In this document: in pieces, positions 1 to 9,800 of the stretch | Position numbering within the stretch: the first letter of the stretch is position 1 | Layout of the letters: each line of letters starts with the position of its first letter | Source of the DNA: Fremontodendron californicum | Lineage: Eukaryota; Streptophyta; Magnoliopsida; Malvales; Malvaceae | Assembly: GCA_030761205.1 (NCBI GenBank) | Contig: JAULJL010000041.1 | Span: 3,792,001 to 3,856,000, forward strand | DNA: 64,000 bases | Reading direction: 5' to 3' | Made by a program: the position numbers and the translations under genes | Notes under the pieces: generated by a model | What the model was told of the DNA's origin: nothing | Databases searched by the model: none | What the model saw: only the letters and a program-made list of their open reading frames with translations

Positions 1-46
1 AAGAGATATGGACGAGCAAGGAGTGGATTGCACTTTGTCTTTGTGA
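1..46 (+). CDS. LOG-type cytokinin phosphoribohydrolase, 3' end only (copy 0)
   Basis: The first bases encode the last 14 residues of the LOG-type protein found in full further on; the series ends in CTLSL and a TGA at 44-46. The upstream part lies outside the window. The reading frame and the final residues match the complete copies at 19341 and 4644, and the same 2-kb tail and LTR follow. This is therefore the cargo gene of a plus-strand element (copy 0), not a host gene. Nothing can be said about its catalytic residues. Confidence 0.85.
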   Translation, partial: RDMDEQGVDCTLSL

Positions 47-1968
47 CATTATCTAACATTTTGTTTGTTGTGTCTCAGTTATAAAAAGTGGTTAGCAACC
101 TCTACAGGTAATATCTCCTAAATTTTACCTTCTTAAAAAAAAAAAAAAAAAAAAAAAAGAAATTTGTGTTTTAAGCCATTTAAAAGTATTCATTCTGAAC
201 AAGGTCTGAGTAAGGGAGACTTGAGACATACCTTGTCAGTTTGATTTTAATCTTTTTATGTTTACTTGTTAATTTTTGTTTGGTATTTTAGGATTATTTA
301 GGTTGCATGGTTTTGTTTTGAGTCTTAGTTGTTCCTATTCTTATGTTATTAGTTCTTTTCTCTTACACATGATTCTTTGATTTGTGTTAATAGACTTACA
401 TTGAGGACAATGTAAGAATTAAGTGCGGGGGGAATGATTTAGGATTTCTTTTATTTTTGTCTACTATTTTTTTTTATATGAGTCTTTATTATTATTATTA
501 TTAATTTTTTTTTAGTGTGTTTTAGTTCCTTTTTAATACAATGATGAGATATGAATTGCATAAGTCTAAAACAGATTTATTAGTGAGAAGATTTTCATGA
601 GAATTGAGCTTGATGTCAACCTTTTTATGAGCCAATGTTAATATGATATGTTGATTGATAAAGAAGCATGTTTAGACTTAATCTGACTTGCATAATCATC
701 CTTGTGAGTTTTTGAGCCTATAATGATTGATGCATTATACAAATCAATCTAATTTCTTTCTTGAGTGCTCTTATGATTACATGATTCTCTAGAACTTGCT
801 TTAAACCGTTTGAGACTATATTGATACATGTGACAACATGAATATGATAGAGGCATTAGGATTTTAGCCAGGGCCAAACAGCCATCCCTTATTGATGTTC
901 CAAGAGAACACACCCTTAGTGAATCAATTTGAGCCTACATTGAATAAGCTATTTATTTGGTAACCACAACTTACACCTAGCCTAAATATAACCCTTGTTC
1001 TAAAGATGGATTATATATTTTGAGACATATTGCAAAAAAAAACAAGGGATATTTTTAGTTAAAAATTTGGGTTGGAAACAAAAGATAAGTGTGGGGGAAG
1101 AAAAGAAAAGAAAAAGTCAAGAGAAAAAGAAAGGGATCATTGTCAAATACATTCCCATATTAAAAAAAAAAAAAAAAAATCTTCTCTTGAACTTCTAGTT
1201 AAAGTAAAGAAAAAGATGTTACAAAGTTGGTTAGAATGATGCAAAGGCTCAACATGAATATTTAGCCTATGTTATTATGTGATTTATAAGAGTTTTGAGA
1301 AGTTTTATTTGTATGATCTTATTATGTTTCTAAACTCTATGAACTCTTTGGAACCTTTGTGATATCTTTATCCTTTTGTTCTTTAACCACATTACAAACC
1401 CCTTGGCCCCATTACAACCTTGATTAAAGACCTCTTGATTCATGAAGTTGTATGATCTAAATAGTGGAGAATAGGTGGACAAGCAAGAATATGGTAGAAC
1501 TGTTTTCATGAGATTGATTGAGTGTAAACACTTCACCACTACTTTAAAGAGTGAAAATCAAGAGAGTATCCCATGTGAGAAGTTGAGATTAAGTTTGAAT
1601 ATGCACTATTTTGATTGAAATATGTTATGTTAATATTGGCTTAACTCAAACAATTTACATTCAAGCAAGATTTTTTGTGAATTTCTTTAAGCTATTGATT
1701 AGTTTTAAGACTTGTCCAATGATTATCTCTAATTTATATTGGAAGGATTAGTTATAATTATTATTTTTAGTTTTTCTTATGTCTTCAATGTTTGTGGGTA
1801 TCATCCTAGTAAACCCTCACGAGACTAAACTCGTCCACTAGGGACACCTAGGGGTTTAAAGGCTTGTGTCACATGCTAAGTGCCACCGTGATTTCCTACG
1901 AAAATGGATTAGATTAGATTTTCTTATTTTATTTTTATTGAGTCGTTCCTAGGGACTAGCAACAATCT
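47..1968 (+). other. Non-coding 3' tail of copy 0
   Basis: This stretch lies between the LOG stop and the polypurine tract. No reading frame in element sense looks real. It holds an A tract near 137-158, one copy of a unit (about 161-255) that is tandemly duplicated in other copies, and a hairpin plus G-run module at 396-432. Every copy of the family has a tail of 1.7-2.2 kb here. Athila elements also have a long untranslated stretch between their last gene and the 3' LTR. Confidence 0.75.
396..432 (+). promoter_or_regulatory. Perfect hairpin followed by G-run (internal polypurine-like module)
   Basis: TTACATTG-AGGA-CAATGTAA is an 8-bp perfect stem with a 4-base loop. It is followed by AAGTGCGGGGGG, nearly the sequence that precedes the 3' LTR. 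The module recurs in the tail and before the NABP-like gene in other copies. It could be an extra plus-strand priming site or an RNA signal; neither is proven. Confidence 0.5.
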
Positions 1969-1981
1969 AAGTGTGGGGGTG
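1969..1981 (+). other. Polypurine tract of copy 0
   Basis: AAGTGTGGGGGTG lies directly against the TG of the LTR, the position required for plus-strand priming. The same tract sits at 22160-22172 and, in reverse complement, at 24599, 30593, 35950 and 51660. Confidence 0.85.
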
Positions 1982-2638
1982 TGATAACTCGTATAATTAT
2001 ATAGTTTTTAGTTATGTTTTATTATTGTTTTGTGTCAAATACGAGTTATTATTGCTTAGTCTAATTGTGTTTATGATTTTTTATATTTTTATGTAATTTG
2101 GTGTTTTTCACGAGTTTCTTTGAGTGATTTCAGATTACTAGGTTAAATCAACAATTAAGGGCAAATCCAGTTCAGTTCCAGTTCCGACACCTTTTGCCAT
2201 ATCAGCTATATCTAGAGTTTCACTGAAGCAATAAGGCTAAAATCTTAACCGTGCAAATTTAAGAGGCATATCTATCTTTTTCATGTTTTACACTTCTTGA
2301 AACGGAGTCGTTTTCCCTAGCGAAATCAACCATCAAGTTGGCTGATGTGCAATGACGTCTGTGCTGACCAGTTTAGGTATTTTGCCCATATCTTCTTATC
2401 CACATCAGCAAATGAGCTGATTCCAACGGATATGGATCACTAACTGATAGGGGAACCTTTTTCTAGAAGACCATGTGATCAGATCAGGCCTCCAATATTG
2501 ACAAAATCGACCATCAAGCTGGCTGATCAAAATTGTCATACAATATGACGAAAATTGTTAGAAAAATGCACCCACCTATTATACCTACCTTTGAAATTTG
2601 TAAAGCTTGTCTCTTGTCATTTAGCCCTCCAAAATGTG

Positions 2639-2650
2639 TATAAATAGAGG
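2639..2650 (+). promoter_or_regulatory. TATA box of the copy 0 LTR
   Basis: TATAAATAGAGG is a near-ideal plant TATA box. It stands about 650 bp into the LTR and about 65 bp before an AATAAA, as expected for the U3/R boundary. Confidence 0.75.
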
Positions 2651-3491
2651 GCCTTGGATGATTGTAAGCATCATTGTACATTGCTAGGATATTAGCCATT
2701 GTAATAAAATTCTCTAAGTTTTCTTCTTCTTTCTTTTCTCTAGTTTTCTTTTTCTTTATTTTCTTCTTCTTCTTTCTTTCTTTTATTTCCCTCTTAGATT
2801 CTCTTTAATTTTATGTTTATGTTTACAATGCCTATGCTAGGCTAAACTTCTATTTGGTTAAGGGTGATTTCAAAGCCCTAGACATGTTTTGTGATTGATT
2901 TTCAGATTCTATCTATCATTAATTTTCTATCAAAGTTGCTTATGTTCTTCTACAAGAATTGTTCATGATGTTGTCTTGATTTATTTAGGTGTACAACTAG
3001 ATAGATCTTGATAATTATCTATTGCTAGTTTAGGAGTCTTGATCCGTGTAATTGTCTTGATTTCCTATTCATAAGTGGCAATTTGTGATTAATGATTATG
3101 GTCAAGTTTTCAATAATTGCAAAGTGGAACATAACCTAAGTTGAACAATCCGAGCTTATGTGTTTATTGCTTAGATCAACCTATCTTTCTCATCATAAAG
3201 CTGCCATTAAATTGAATTTAGAGAGCTTATTCTAGGTTGTTTAATGGTTAGAGATTAAATAGAGAGCTTGTTCTATGTAACGACAAACTAAGGAAAGATT
3301 GGGATAACAGAGCTTGTTGTTATCTACGGTTGTTAACTTTGATAGTTGGTTGATATTGATAGATCTGAAATTGATTCTTAATGATGTCTAGTGGTGGAGA
3401 ATGAAACCTTAACCATATTTTTCATATTTGATTCTTCTTACTTACTTGTTTTCTTACTTTTCTAGTTTGCTTATTTTTAAAAGTATATTTA

Positions 3492-3604
3492 TTTTTATTG
3501 GCTGGTTATACCGCCTAATTTGTATATTAACTTTGTTTTATTTTTATTGGCTGGTTATACCGCCTAATTTAGTATATATATTTTTATTGGCTGGTTATAC
3601 CGCC
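3492..3604 (+). repeat. LTR minisatellite, three units
   Basis: Three copies of TTTTTATTGGCTGGTTATACCGCC with AT-rich spacers. The core GGCTGGTTATACCGCC is itself an interrupted palindrome. Unit number differs between elements but agrees between the two LTRs of one element. Confidence 0.85.
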
Positions 3605-3811
3605 TTGCATCTTATTCTTATTATTTACTTTAGTTTAAATCTGGCTTCAAAAACCGCTTTTCTTTTATTGTTTTCTTTGAACGTAAGTTATAAACTAATA
3701 ACTCATAGATTAAAACCCAATCCCTGAGGACTCGACCCTTGTTAATCATTATACTTACAATTGATCTTTTTAGTGCAAGGTTAAATAAGATACACTCTTT
3801 TGGGTGCATCA

Positions 3812-4643
3812 ATGTTGTCACATGTATCAATATAGTCTCAAACGGTTTAAAGCAAGTTCTAGAGAATCATGTAATCATAAGAGCACTGAAGAAAGAAATT
3901 AGATTGATTTGTATAATGCATCAATCATTATAGGCTCAAAAACTCACAAGGATGATTATACAAGTCAGATTAAGTCTAAACATGCTTCTTTCTCAATCAA
4001 CATATCATATTAACATTGGCTCATAAAAAGATTGATATCAAGTTCAATTCTCATGAAAATCTTCTCACTAATAAATCTGTTTTAGACTTATGCAATTCAT
4101 ATCTCATCATAGTATTGAAAAGGAACTAAAACACACTAAAAATAATAATAAAGACTCATAAAAAAAAAATAGTAGACAAAAATAAAAGAAATCCTAAATC
4201 ATTCCCCCCACACTTAATTCTTACATTGTCCTCAATGTAAGTCTATTAACCCAAATGAAAGAATCATGTGTAAGAGAAAAGAACTAATAACATAAGAATA
4301 GGAACAACTAAGACTCAAAACAAAACAAACTCATGCAACCTAAATAATCCTAAAATACTAAACAAAAATTAACAAGTAAACATAAAAAGATTAAAATCAA
4401 ACTGACAAGGTATGTCTCAAGTCTCCCTTACTCAGACCTTGTTCAGAATGAATACTTCTAAATTGCTTAAAACACAACAAACTTTTTTTTTTTATATTAG
4501 CAAAATATGTCCCTTACCCCCTATTAAAATATGACATTGTCCCCAATGTCAAATTTTAAAGGTAGAATTTAGGAGATATTACCTGCAGAGGTTGCTAATC
4601 ACTTATTATAACTGAGACACAACAAACAAAATGTTAGATAATG
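3812..4643 (-). other. Partial non-coding tail of copy 1
   Basis: This is the LOG-proximal part of the tail, matching the tails of the other copies in reverse complement. It includes a hairpin/C-run module at 4204-4240 and a single copy of the unit duplicated elsewhere (about 4393-4480). I see no gene. Confidence 0.7.
4204..4240 (-). promoter_or_regulatory. Hairpin plus G-run module, copy 1 tail
   Basis: On the minus strand this is the same TTACATTG/CAATGTAA 8-bp stem followed by AAGTGTGGGGGG as in copy 0. Its position about 400 bp downstream of LOG is kept in all copies with a complete tail. Confidence 0.5.
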
Positions 4644-5291
4644 TCACAAAGACAAAGTGCAATCCACTCCTTGCTCGTCCATATCTCTTTTTCTTTTTCC
4701 GAGCGTTTGCGAAACAACCGTAGCAGATAAACACTCATAAGCTTGGAGCTTTTTGAGTAAATCTTCAATGGTTGTAGCAGAAATTATGGTTCTCCTTGCC
4801 TCTGAAAACATGAATCCATTATCCACAGCATTATCTAAATATGAAAGCAAATTACTAAAATAACCATTAATATTAAGCAAACCAATGGGTTTCTTTTTTG
4901 TGACCAAAGATGACCAAGAAGCCACGCAAGCTATTTCTTCCAATGTACCCAGACCTCCTGGTAAAGCAATGAATGCATCGGCAGAATGGTACATGATTGT
5001 TATCCGTTCAGGGATACTCCAGACTTGTATTTCCTTACCCACGGTAGGTCCACAAAAACTTGTGAATAGTTTTGGCACGATTCCTAGAACTGGACTTCCT
5101 CCGGCGTGTGCTGCTGTAGCGACTGCTCCCATTAAACCCGTACTACCGCCTCCATAAATCAAGTGGATCTTTTGTTGGGCAAGTATTACTCCAACTCTTA
5201 TGGCTTCATCAGCGAATATGTTATTTTTCCCTGGATAAGCACCTCCAAAGACACAAATTTTTTTAATGCGCTGGGACGAAGTACTTTCCAT
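4644..5291 (-). CDS. LOG-type cytokinin riboside 5'-monophosphate phosphoribohydrolase (copy 1)
   Basis: LOG enzymes remove ribose 5-phosphate from cytokinin nucleotides in one step and release the active free base. The 215 residues match the usual plant LOG length. A Rossmann-like start (ICVFGGAYPG, 12-21) is followed by YGGGSTGLMG (46-55), the family Arg in PERITIM (Arg96) and the hallmark PGGLGTLEE (111-119) with the catalytic-type Glu119. The C-terminus ends in a basic KRKR stretch not typical of host LOGs. Plant LOG genes normally have several introns and this one has none, so capture through an RNA copy is likely. It lies downstream of the NABP-like gene on the same strand. The start MESTSS is chosen because upstream in-frame starts are lost in some copies through A-tract length changes. 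Fold assignment is firm; enzymatic activity is inferred. Confidence 0.9.
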   Translation of the reverse strand: MESTSSQRIKKICVFGGAYPGKNNIFADEAIRVGVILAQQKIHLIYGGGSTGLMGAVATAAHAGGSPVLGIVPKLFTSFCGPTVGKEIQVWSIPERITIMYHSADAFIALPGGLGTLEEIACVASWSSLVTKKKPIGLLNINGYFSNLLSYLDNAVDNGFMFSEARRTIISATTIEDLLKKLQAYECLSATVVSQTLGKRKRDMDEQGVDCTLSL

Positions 5292-5657
5292 TTTTTTTTC
5301 TTTTTCGAGTGCCTGAAAGAGAATGAGTACATGGTATAATATATAGAGGACTGAGTAGTGAATCAGACAAGAGTAATAATGTCGCCGAAAGTGTATCTGA
5401 CCTGTCAGAAGAAAATGTTAACCTAACATAAGATTTTTGCGTGATTTCAGGAAGAAAATCAAAAAGAAAAGAAAAAATCAACAGTAAAAGACAAATAAAA
5501 AAAAACGAGAATAATTACACAAACCGAACAACACGTAAATTAAACCAAAATAAAGTTATTGCAAATCAAACCAAAAGCTGAGAAGTCATTTATTGTAGTT
5601 GTGATTGTGGCTCATATCTTCCTCTGGTTTTACGTCCAGAAACGGCTTAAACGCCTT
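5292..5657 (-). other. Spacer between NABP-like and LOG genes, copy 1
   Basis: About 366 bp without a convincing gene. In element sense it carries a pyrimidine-rich stretch and an overlapping Ser/Leu-rich upstream frame (to 5481) that ends inside the LOG start. It also has acceptor-like TTTTTCAG/TTCAG signals. It may be the old 5' untranslated region of the captured LOG transcript. Confidence 0.45.
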
Positions 5658-6194
5658 CTATGAGTCGAGGATATGCTTCCCATCCAGTTTTCTTACAAGC
5701 TGGAAAACAGGGTCTTTTAACATCAGATTCCCAAGATGTTGCCATTTCCTTTGGAATTGCGGCCATAAATCAAGAATTTCTCTTTGTACGTCTCCACTAG
5801 GATGCGTCTCAAGAGAAAGTTGGATATTACCCAAATTCTCCTTACTCAGTCCATCCTTAATGAATTCAATTTTATCATCTCGATTAGAGGACGGAATCCC
5901 AATAGAACGACATTTACCGTTACACGTCCAACGTGCACATTTGTGGCAATTTGAACTCATGCGCTTTCCTCGTCGCTTCTTTGCAAAAGTGCTTCTACCT
6001 GTACCTGATAAATGCAAAATAGGAAGATATTCATCTTCACGTACCTTGGCTTCAATTATCCAACGTATGTCTTCAGGAATCCCTTTGTGCATAAGCATTC
6101 TTAATCTTTCAAATCGAACTTGGTAAAGCTTCAGTAAAATATTTCGAGGAAAAGGAGGAAATCGTTTCTGCAATCTTGTGAGAATATCATCCAT
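5658..6194 (-). CDS. Cysteine-rich nucleic-acid-binding-like protein, betaflexivirus NABP-like (copy 1)
   Basis: A 178-residue basic protein. A helical N-terminal part (KGIPEDIRWIIEAK, about 37-50) leads to GTGRSTFAKKRRGKR (64-78), then Cys83, Cys86, Cys91 and Cys95 in a CX2CX4CX3C array. A GxGRSxxAxxRR basic box directly before a cysteine cluster is the signature of the cysteine-rich proteins of carlaviruses and relatives. Those proteins bind nucleic acid and act in silencing suppression or host transcription. Here the cysteine loop is shorter than in those viruses, and about 80 C-terminal residues have no match I know. The start follows a TTTCAG|G acceptor-like signal. An upstream in-frame extension to 6389 adds a hydrophobic segment but is not kept in all copies. 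The homology is a motif-level inference. Confidence 0.6.
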   Translation of the reverse strand: MDDILTRLQKRFPPFPRNILLKLYQVRFERLRMLMHKGIPEDIRWIIEAKVREDEYLPILHLSGTGRSTFAKKRRGKRMSSNCHKCARWTCNGKCRSIGIPSSNRDDKIEFIKDGLSKENLGNIQLSLETHPSGDVQREILDLWPQFQRKWQHLGNLMLKDPVFQLVRKLDGKHILDS

Positions 6195-6654
6195 CCTGAA
6201 AAAAGAAAAAAAAATGAAAGAGAAATTTATATACAATATTAGTTTTGTGGGTAGCTGATGGAACCGACTTAAATAATCACGGAGTACCGTTTTCCGCCAT
6301 TTAACCGGGGTTAAAAAATTATATTTACATCTAGTTATTTTCAAAACAAGGATCAGAAAGAAAAACAACATAAAAAGACTCAAAAACAAAACACTCTAAA
6401 TAAAATCCTAAATTCTTCCCCCCACACATAATTCTTACATTGTCCTCAATGTAATGCTATTATCCCCCAATGCAAGAATTATATGTAAGAAAAAAGAACT
6501 ATTAAACAAAAGAAAAGGAAAACAATAAAAAATAGAATGATGGAGAGTAAGGAATATGCAAATCTGATATAATAGATACTCTCCATCCTTTTGGGTTGCC
6601 TCCCAAGAAGCGCTTGGTTTATTGTCCTCAGCCTGACTTAGACCCATGCCATTA
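6195..6654 (-). other. Post-pol spacer with hairpins and acceptor-like signal, copy 1
   Basis: In element sense this runs from the pol stop to the NABP-like start. It holds the stem-loop TTGGG-AGGCAA-CCCAA (6591-6606), which I recall from the same position in Athila elements, and the hairpin/G-run module (6417-6454). A U-rich tract ending in CAG|G precedes the ATG. Confidence 0.55.
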
Positions 6655-6840
6655 TTATTCAACATACTTTGGCTCAAAAAGCGGAAACTCCTCCACATCT
6701 TGTATTGGAAAGTTCTCATAGTAAGGCTTCAATCTATGACCATTCACTTTGAATGCCTTATCTGTTTTTGGGCTTTGGATTTCAACTGCACCATGAGTAA
6801 ATACATTAGTAATAACAAAAGGTCCAACCCAACGAGAACG

Positions 6841-9800
6841 TTACTTACCTGGATATAACTTAAGGCGTGAATGGAAGAGAAGAACTTTTTGTCCAACAAC
6901 AAATTCCTTTCTTGATATCATCTTGTCATGGAATGCCTTAGTCTTTTTCTTGTAAATCCTAGAATTCTGATAGGCATCATTCCTTATCTCCTCTAATTCT
7001 TGTAGGTCAAGTTTTCTTTTCTTTCCTGTCTCATCCATCTCCATGTTGCATTGTTTGATAGCCCAATATGATTTATGTTCCAATTCAACCGGAAGATGAC
7101 AAGGCTTACCATAAACAAGTCGATAAGGAGACATACCAATGGGTGTCTTATATGCTGTCCTATAAGCCCAAAGTGCATCATCAAGTCGTGAACTCCAATC
7201 CTTCCTATTTGGATTAACTGTCTTTTCAAGGATGGACTTAACTTCTCGGTTTGACACTTCAGCTTGCCCACTAGTTTGAGGATGATATGAGGTGGAGACC
7301 TTGTGTGTGATGTTATACTTCCTCAAAAGTGCTTCCATAGTCCTATTGCAAAAGTGAGTACCTCTATCGCTGATTATGGCCTTTGGCGTTCCAAACCTAG
7401 CAAAGATGTTAGTCTTGACAAAATCTGAAACAACTTTAGAGTCATTAGTCCTAGTGGATTTTGCTTCCACCCACTTTGAAACATAATCAACGGCAAGTAA
7501 AATATAAAGATTACCAAAAGAAGGAGGAAAAGGTCCCATGAAATCCATGCCCCATACATCAAAAATTTCAACAATAAGTATTGGAGTTTGAGGCATTTGA
7601 TTTCTAGCACCTAAGTTACCTGTTCTTTGGCAACGATCACATGACTTGCAAAAGAGGTATGCATCTTTGAATATGGTAGGCCAATAAAATCCAGAATCAA
7701 GAACTTTCATGGCTGTTCTTTTGGATCCAAAGTGTCCTCCACATGCATAAGAGTGACAAAAGGTGAGAATAGATTGAAATTCAGTTTCGAGTACACACCT
7801 TCTTATAATTTGATCGGAGCAATGCTTCCAAAGGTAAGGATCATCCCATATGTAGTATTTGGCATCACTCTTGATCTTATTTCTTTGAGCTTGTGTCAAC
7901 TCTTGTGGCAACTTCTTGGTAACTAAGTAATTAACAATATCAGCATACCAAGGAGTTGTTGTACTTATAAAAAGAAGTTTCTCATCCGGAAAGTTCTCAT
8001 TCAAGGGTAGTGCATCCTCTTCATGAACTAAACGGCTAAGATGGTCCGCAACCAGGTTGTCACTACCTCTCTTATCTTTTATCTCCAAATCAAACTCTTG
8101 TAAGAGAAGTATCCATCTAATCAACCTTGGTTTGGCCTCTTTTTTAGTGAGTAAGTACTTAAGGGCTGCATGGTCAGAATATACAATTACTTTAGTACCA
8201 ATTAAATAAGATCGAAATTTTTCTAAAGCAAATACAACAGCCAAAAGTTCTTTTTCAGTAGTGGAATAGTTCAATTGAGCATCATTAAGAGTTCGGGAGG
8301 CATAATAAATGGCATGTGAGGCTTTGCCAACCCGTTGGCCCAAAACAGCTCCAATGGCATAGTCACTAGCATCACACATGATTTCAAAAGGTACATTCCA
8401 ATCTGGTGGTTGGATGATAGGAGCTGATGTCAAGAGTCCCTTCAATGTTTCAAACGCCTCTTTGCATTTATCATCAAAGTGGAAAACCACATCTTTTTGT
8501 AGTAGCTTGCAAAGAGGTAATGTGATCTTTGAGAAGTCTTTGATAAATCTCCTATAGAAACCTGCATGTCCAAGAAAAGAACGAACCTCTCTCACATTTG
8601 TGGGAGGTGGTAAAGAATGCATAATATCTATTTTAGACTTATCAACCTCTATCCCTCTAGAAGAAATAACATGGCCCAAAACTATTCCTTGTTCTACCAT
8701 AAAGTGACATTTTTCCCAATTCAAAACAAGGTTAGTTTCCATGCATCTTTCAAGTACAAGTGTAAGGTTCTCTAGACATCTATCAAAAGAATCACCATAG
8801 ACACTAAAATCATCCATAAACACTTCTATGATGTTCTCTACATAATCTGAAAATATGCTAACCATACACCTTTGGAATGTAGCTGGTGCATTACAAAGAC
8901 CAAATGGCATACGCCGGTATGCAAAAGTACCAAATGGACATTTGAATGTTGTTTTCTCTTGGTCCTCCGGAGCAATGGCTATCTGATTATAACCTGAAAA
9001 ACCATCAAGAAAACAATAATGAGAATGGCCAGCTAACCTTTCAAGCATTTGATCAATAAAAGGTAAAGGAAAGTGGTCTTTGCGAGTTGTGGAATTAAGT
9101 TTACGATAATCAATACAAACTCGCCATCCTGTTTGAATCCTAGTAGGAACAAGTTCATTCTCATTATTTGTTACCACCGTTACACCTGATTTCTTTGGAA
9201 CCACTTGGACTGGGCTCACCCATTTGCTATCCGAGATAGGATAGATCACTCCAACATCTAGGAGCTTCAGTATCTCCTTTTTCACAACCTCCATCATAGG
9301 AGGGTTCAATCTTCTTTGTGCTTCTCTTGTTGGTTTGGACCCTTCCTCTAACAAAATCCGGTGCATGCACATGGATGGGCTTATTCCCTTGATATCGGCA
9401 ATTGTCCAACCAATTGCTGTTTTATGCTCTCTAAGCACCCGGATAAGTCGTTCTTCTTGCAAAGGTGTGAGCTCTTTGGCAATGATGATCGGTAGTGTGT
9501 CCTTTTTACCTAAGAACACATATTTCAAGTGGTTCGGTAGTGGTTTCAACTCTAAAGTTGGTGCCTGCAAAATGGAAGGTAGAAGTTTCTCATTAGATAA
9601 AGGCAAATCAATAAATGAAACATCAAACCTTGCATCTTTAGGTTGCAGCGAGTGTAAAGATTCTAGTGCCCCTTCCACCTGGTCATTCAAGGCTAGTTTA
9701 GCATTCCCCATTCCGAGATGGTTGCTAAGGACTATTTCTACATTATCTTCACCATCTAGCTCATAAGCTTGCTGCACTAGTGAGTCAATTATATCAATAT

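Larger units (their letters stand above)
1982..3811 (+). repeat. 3' LTR of copy 0 (1830 bp)
   Basis: It begins TGATAACTCG and ends GGGTGCATCA, giving the short inverted termini TGAT/ATCA. It contains a TATA box, a likely AATAAA signal at 2703-2708, and three units of the GGCTGGTTATACCGCC minisatellite (3492-3604). The base after its end is not a primer site but mid-tail sequence of an opposite-strand copy. That fits insertion of copy 0 into copy 1, with ATGTT (3812-3816) as one half of the expected target duplication. Confidence 0.92.

Noticed and set aside
4885..5157. 90-residue frame opposite LOG (also 19475, 26922, 32648, 53961)
   Set aside because: Antisense shadow of the glycine-rich LOG core.
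5605..6126. 173-residue frame opposite the NABP-like gene (also 18510, 27551, 33364)
   Set aside because: Reverse-strand shadow of the NABP-like gene; its Ser/Arg/Pro bias follows from the sense codons.
5658..6389. Extended 243-residue version of the NABP-like protein with an N-terminal hydrophobic segment, resembling an env-like start
   Set aside because: The extension crosses the U-rich acceptor tract and is missing in elements A, B and E, so the shorter start is preferred.
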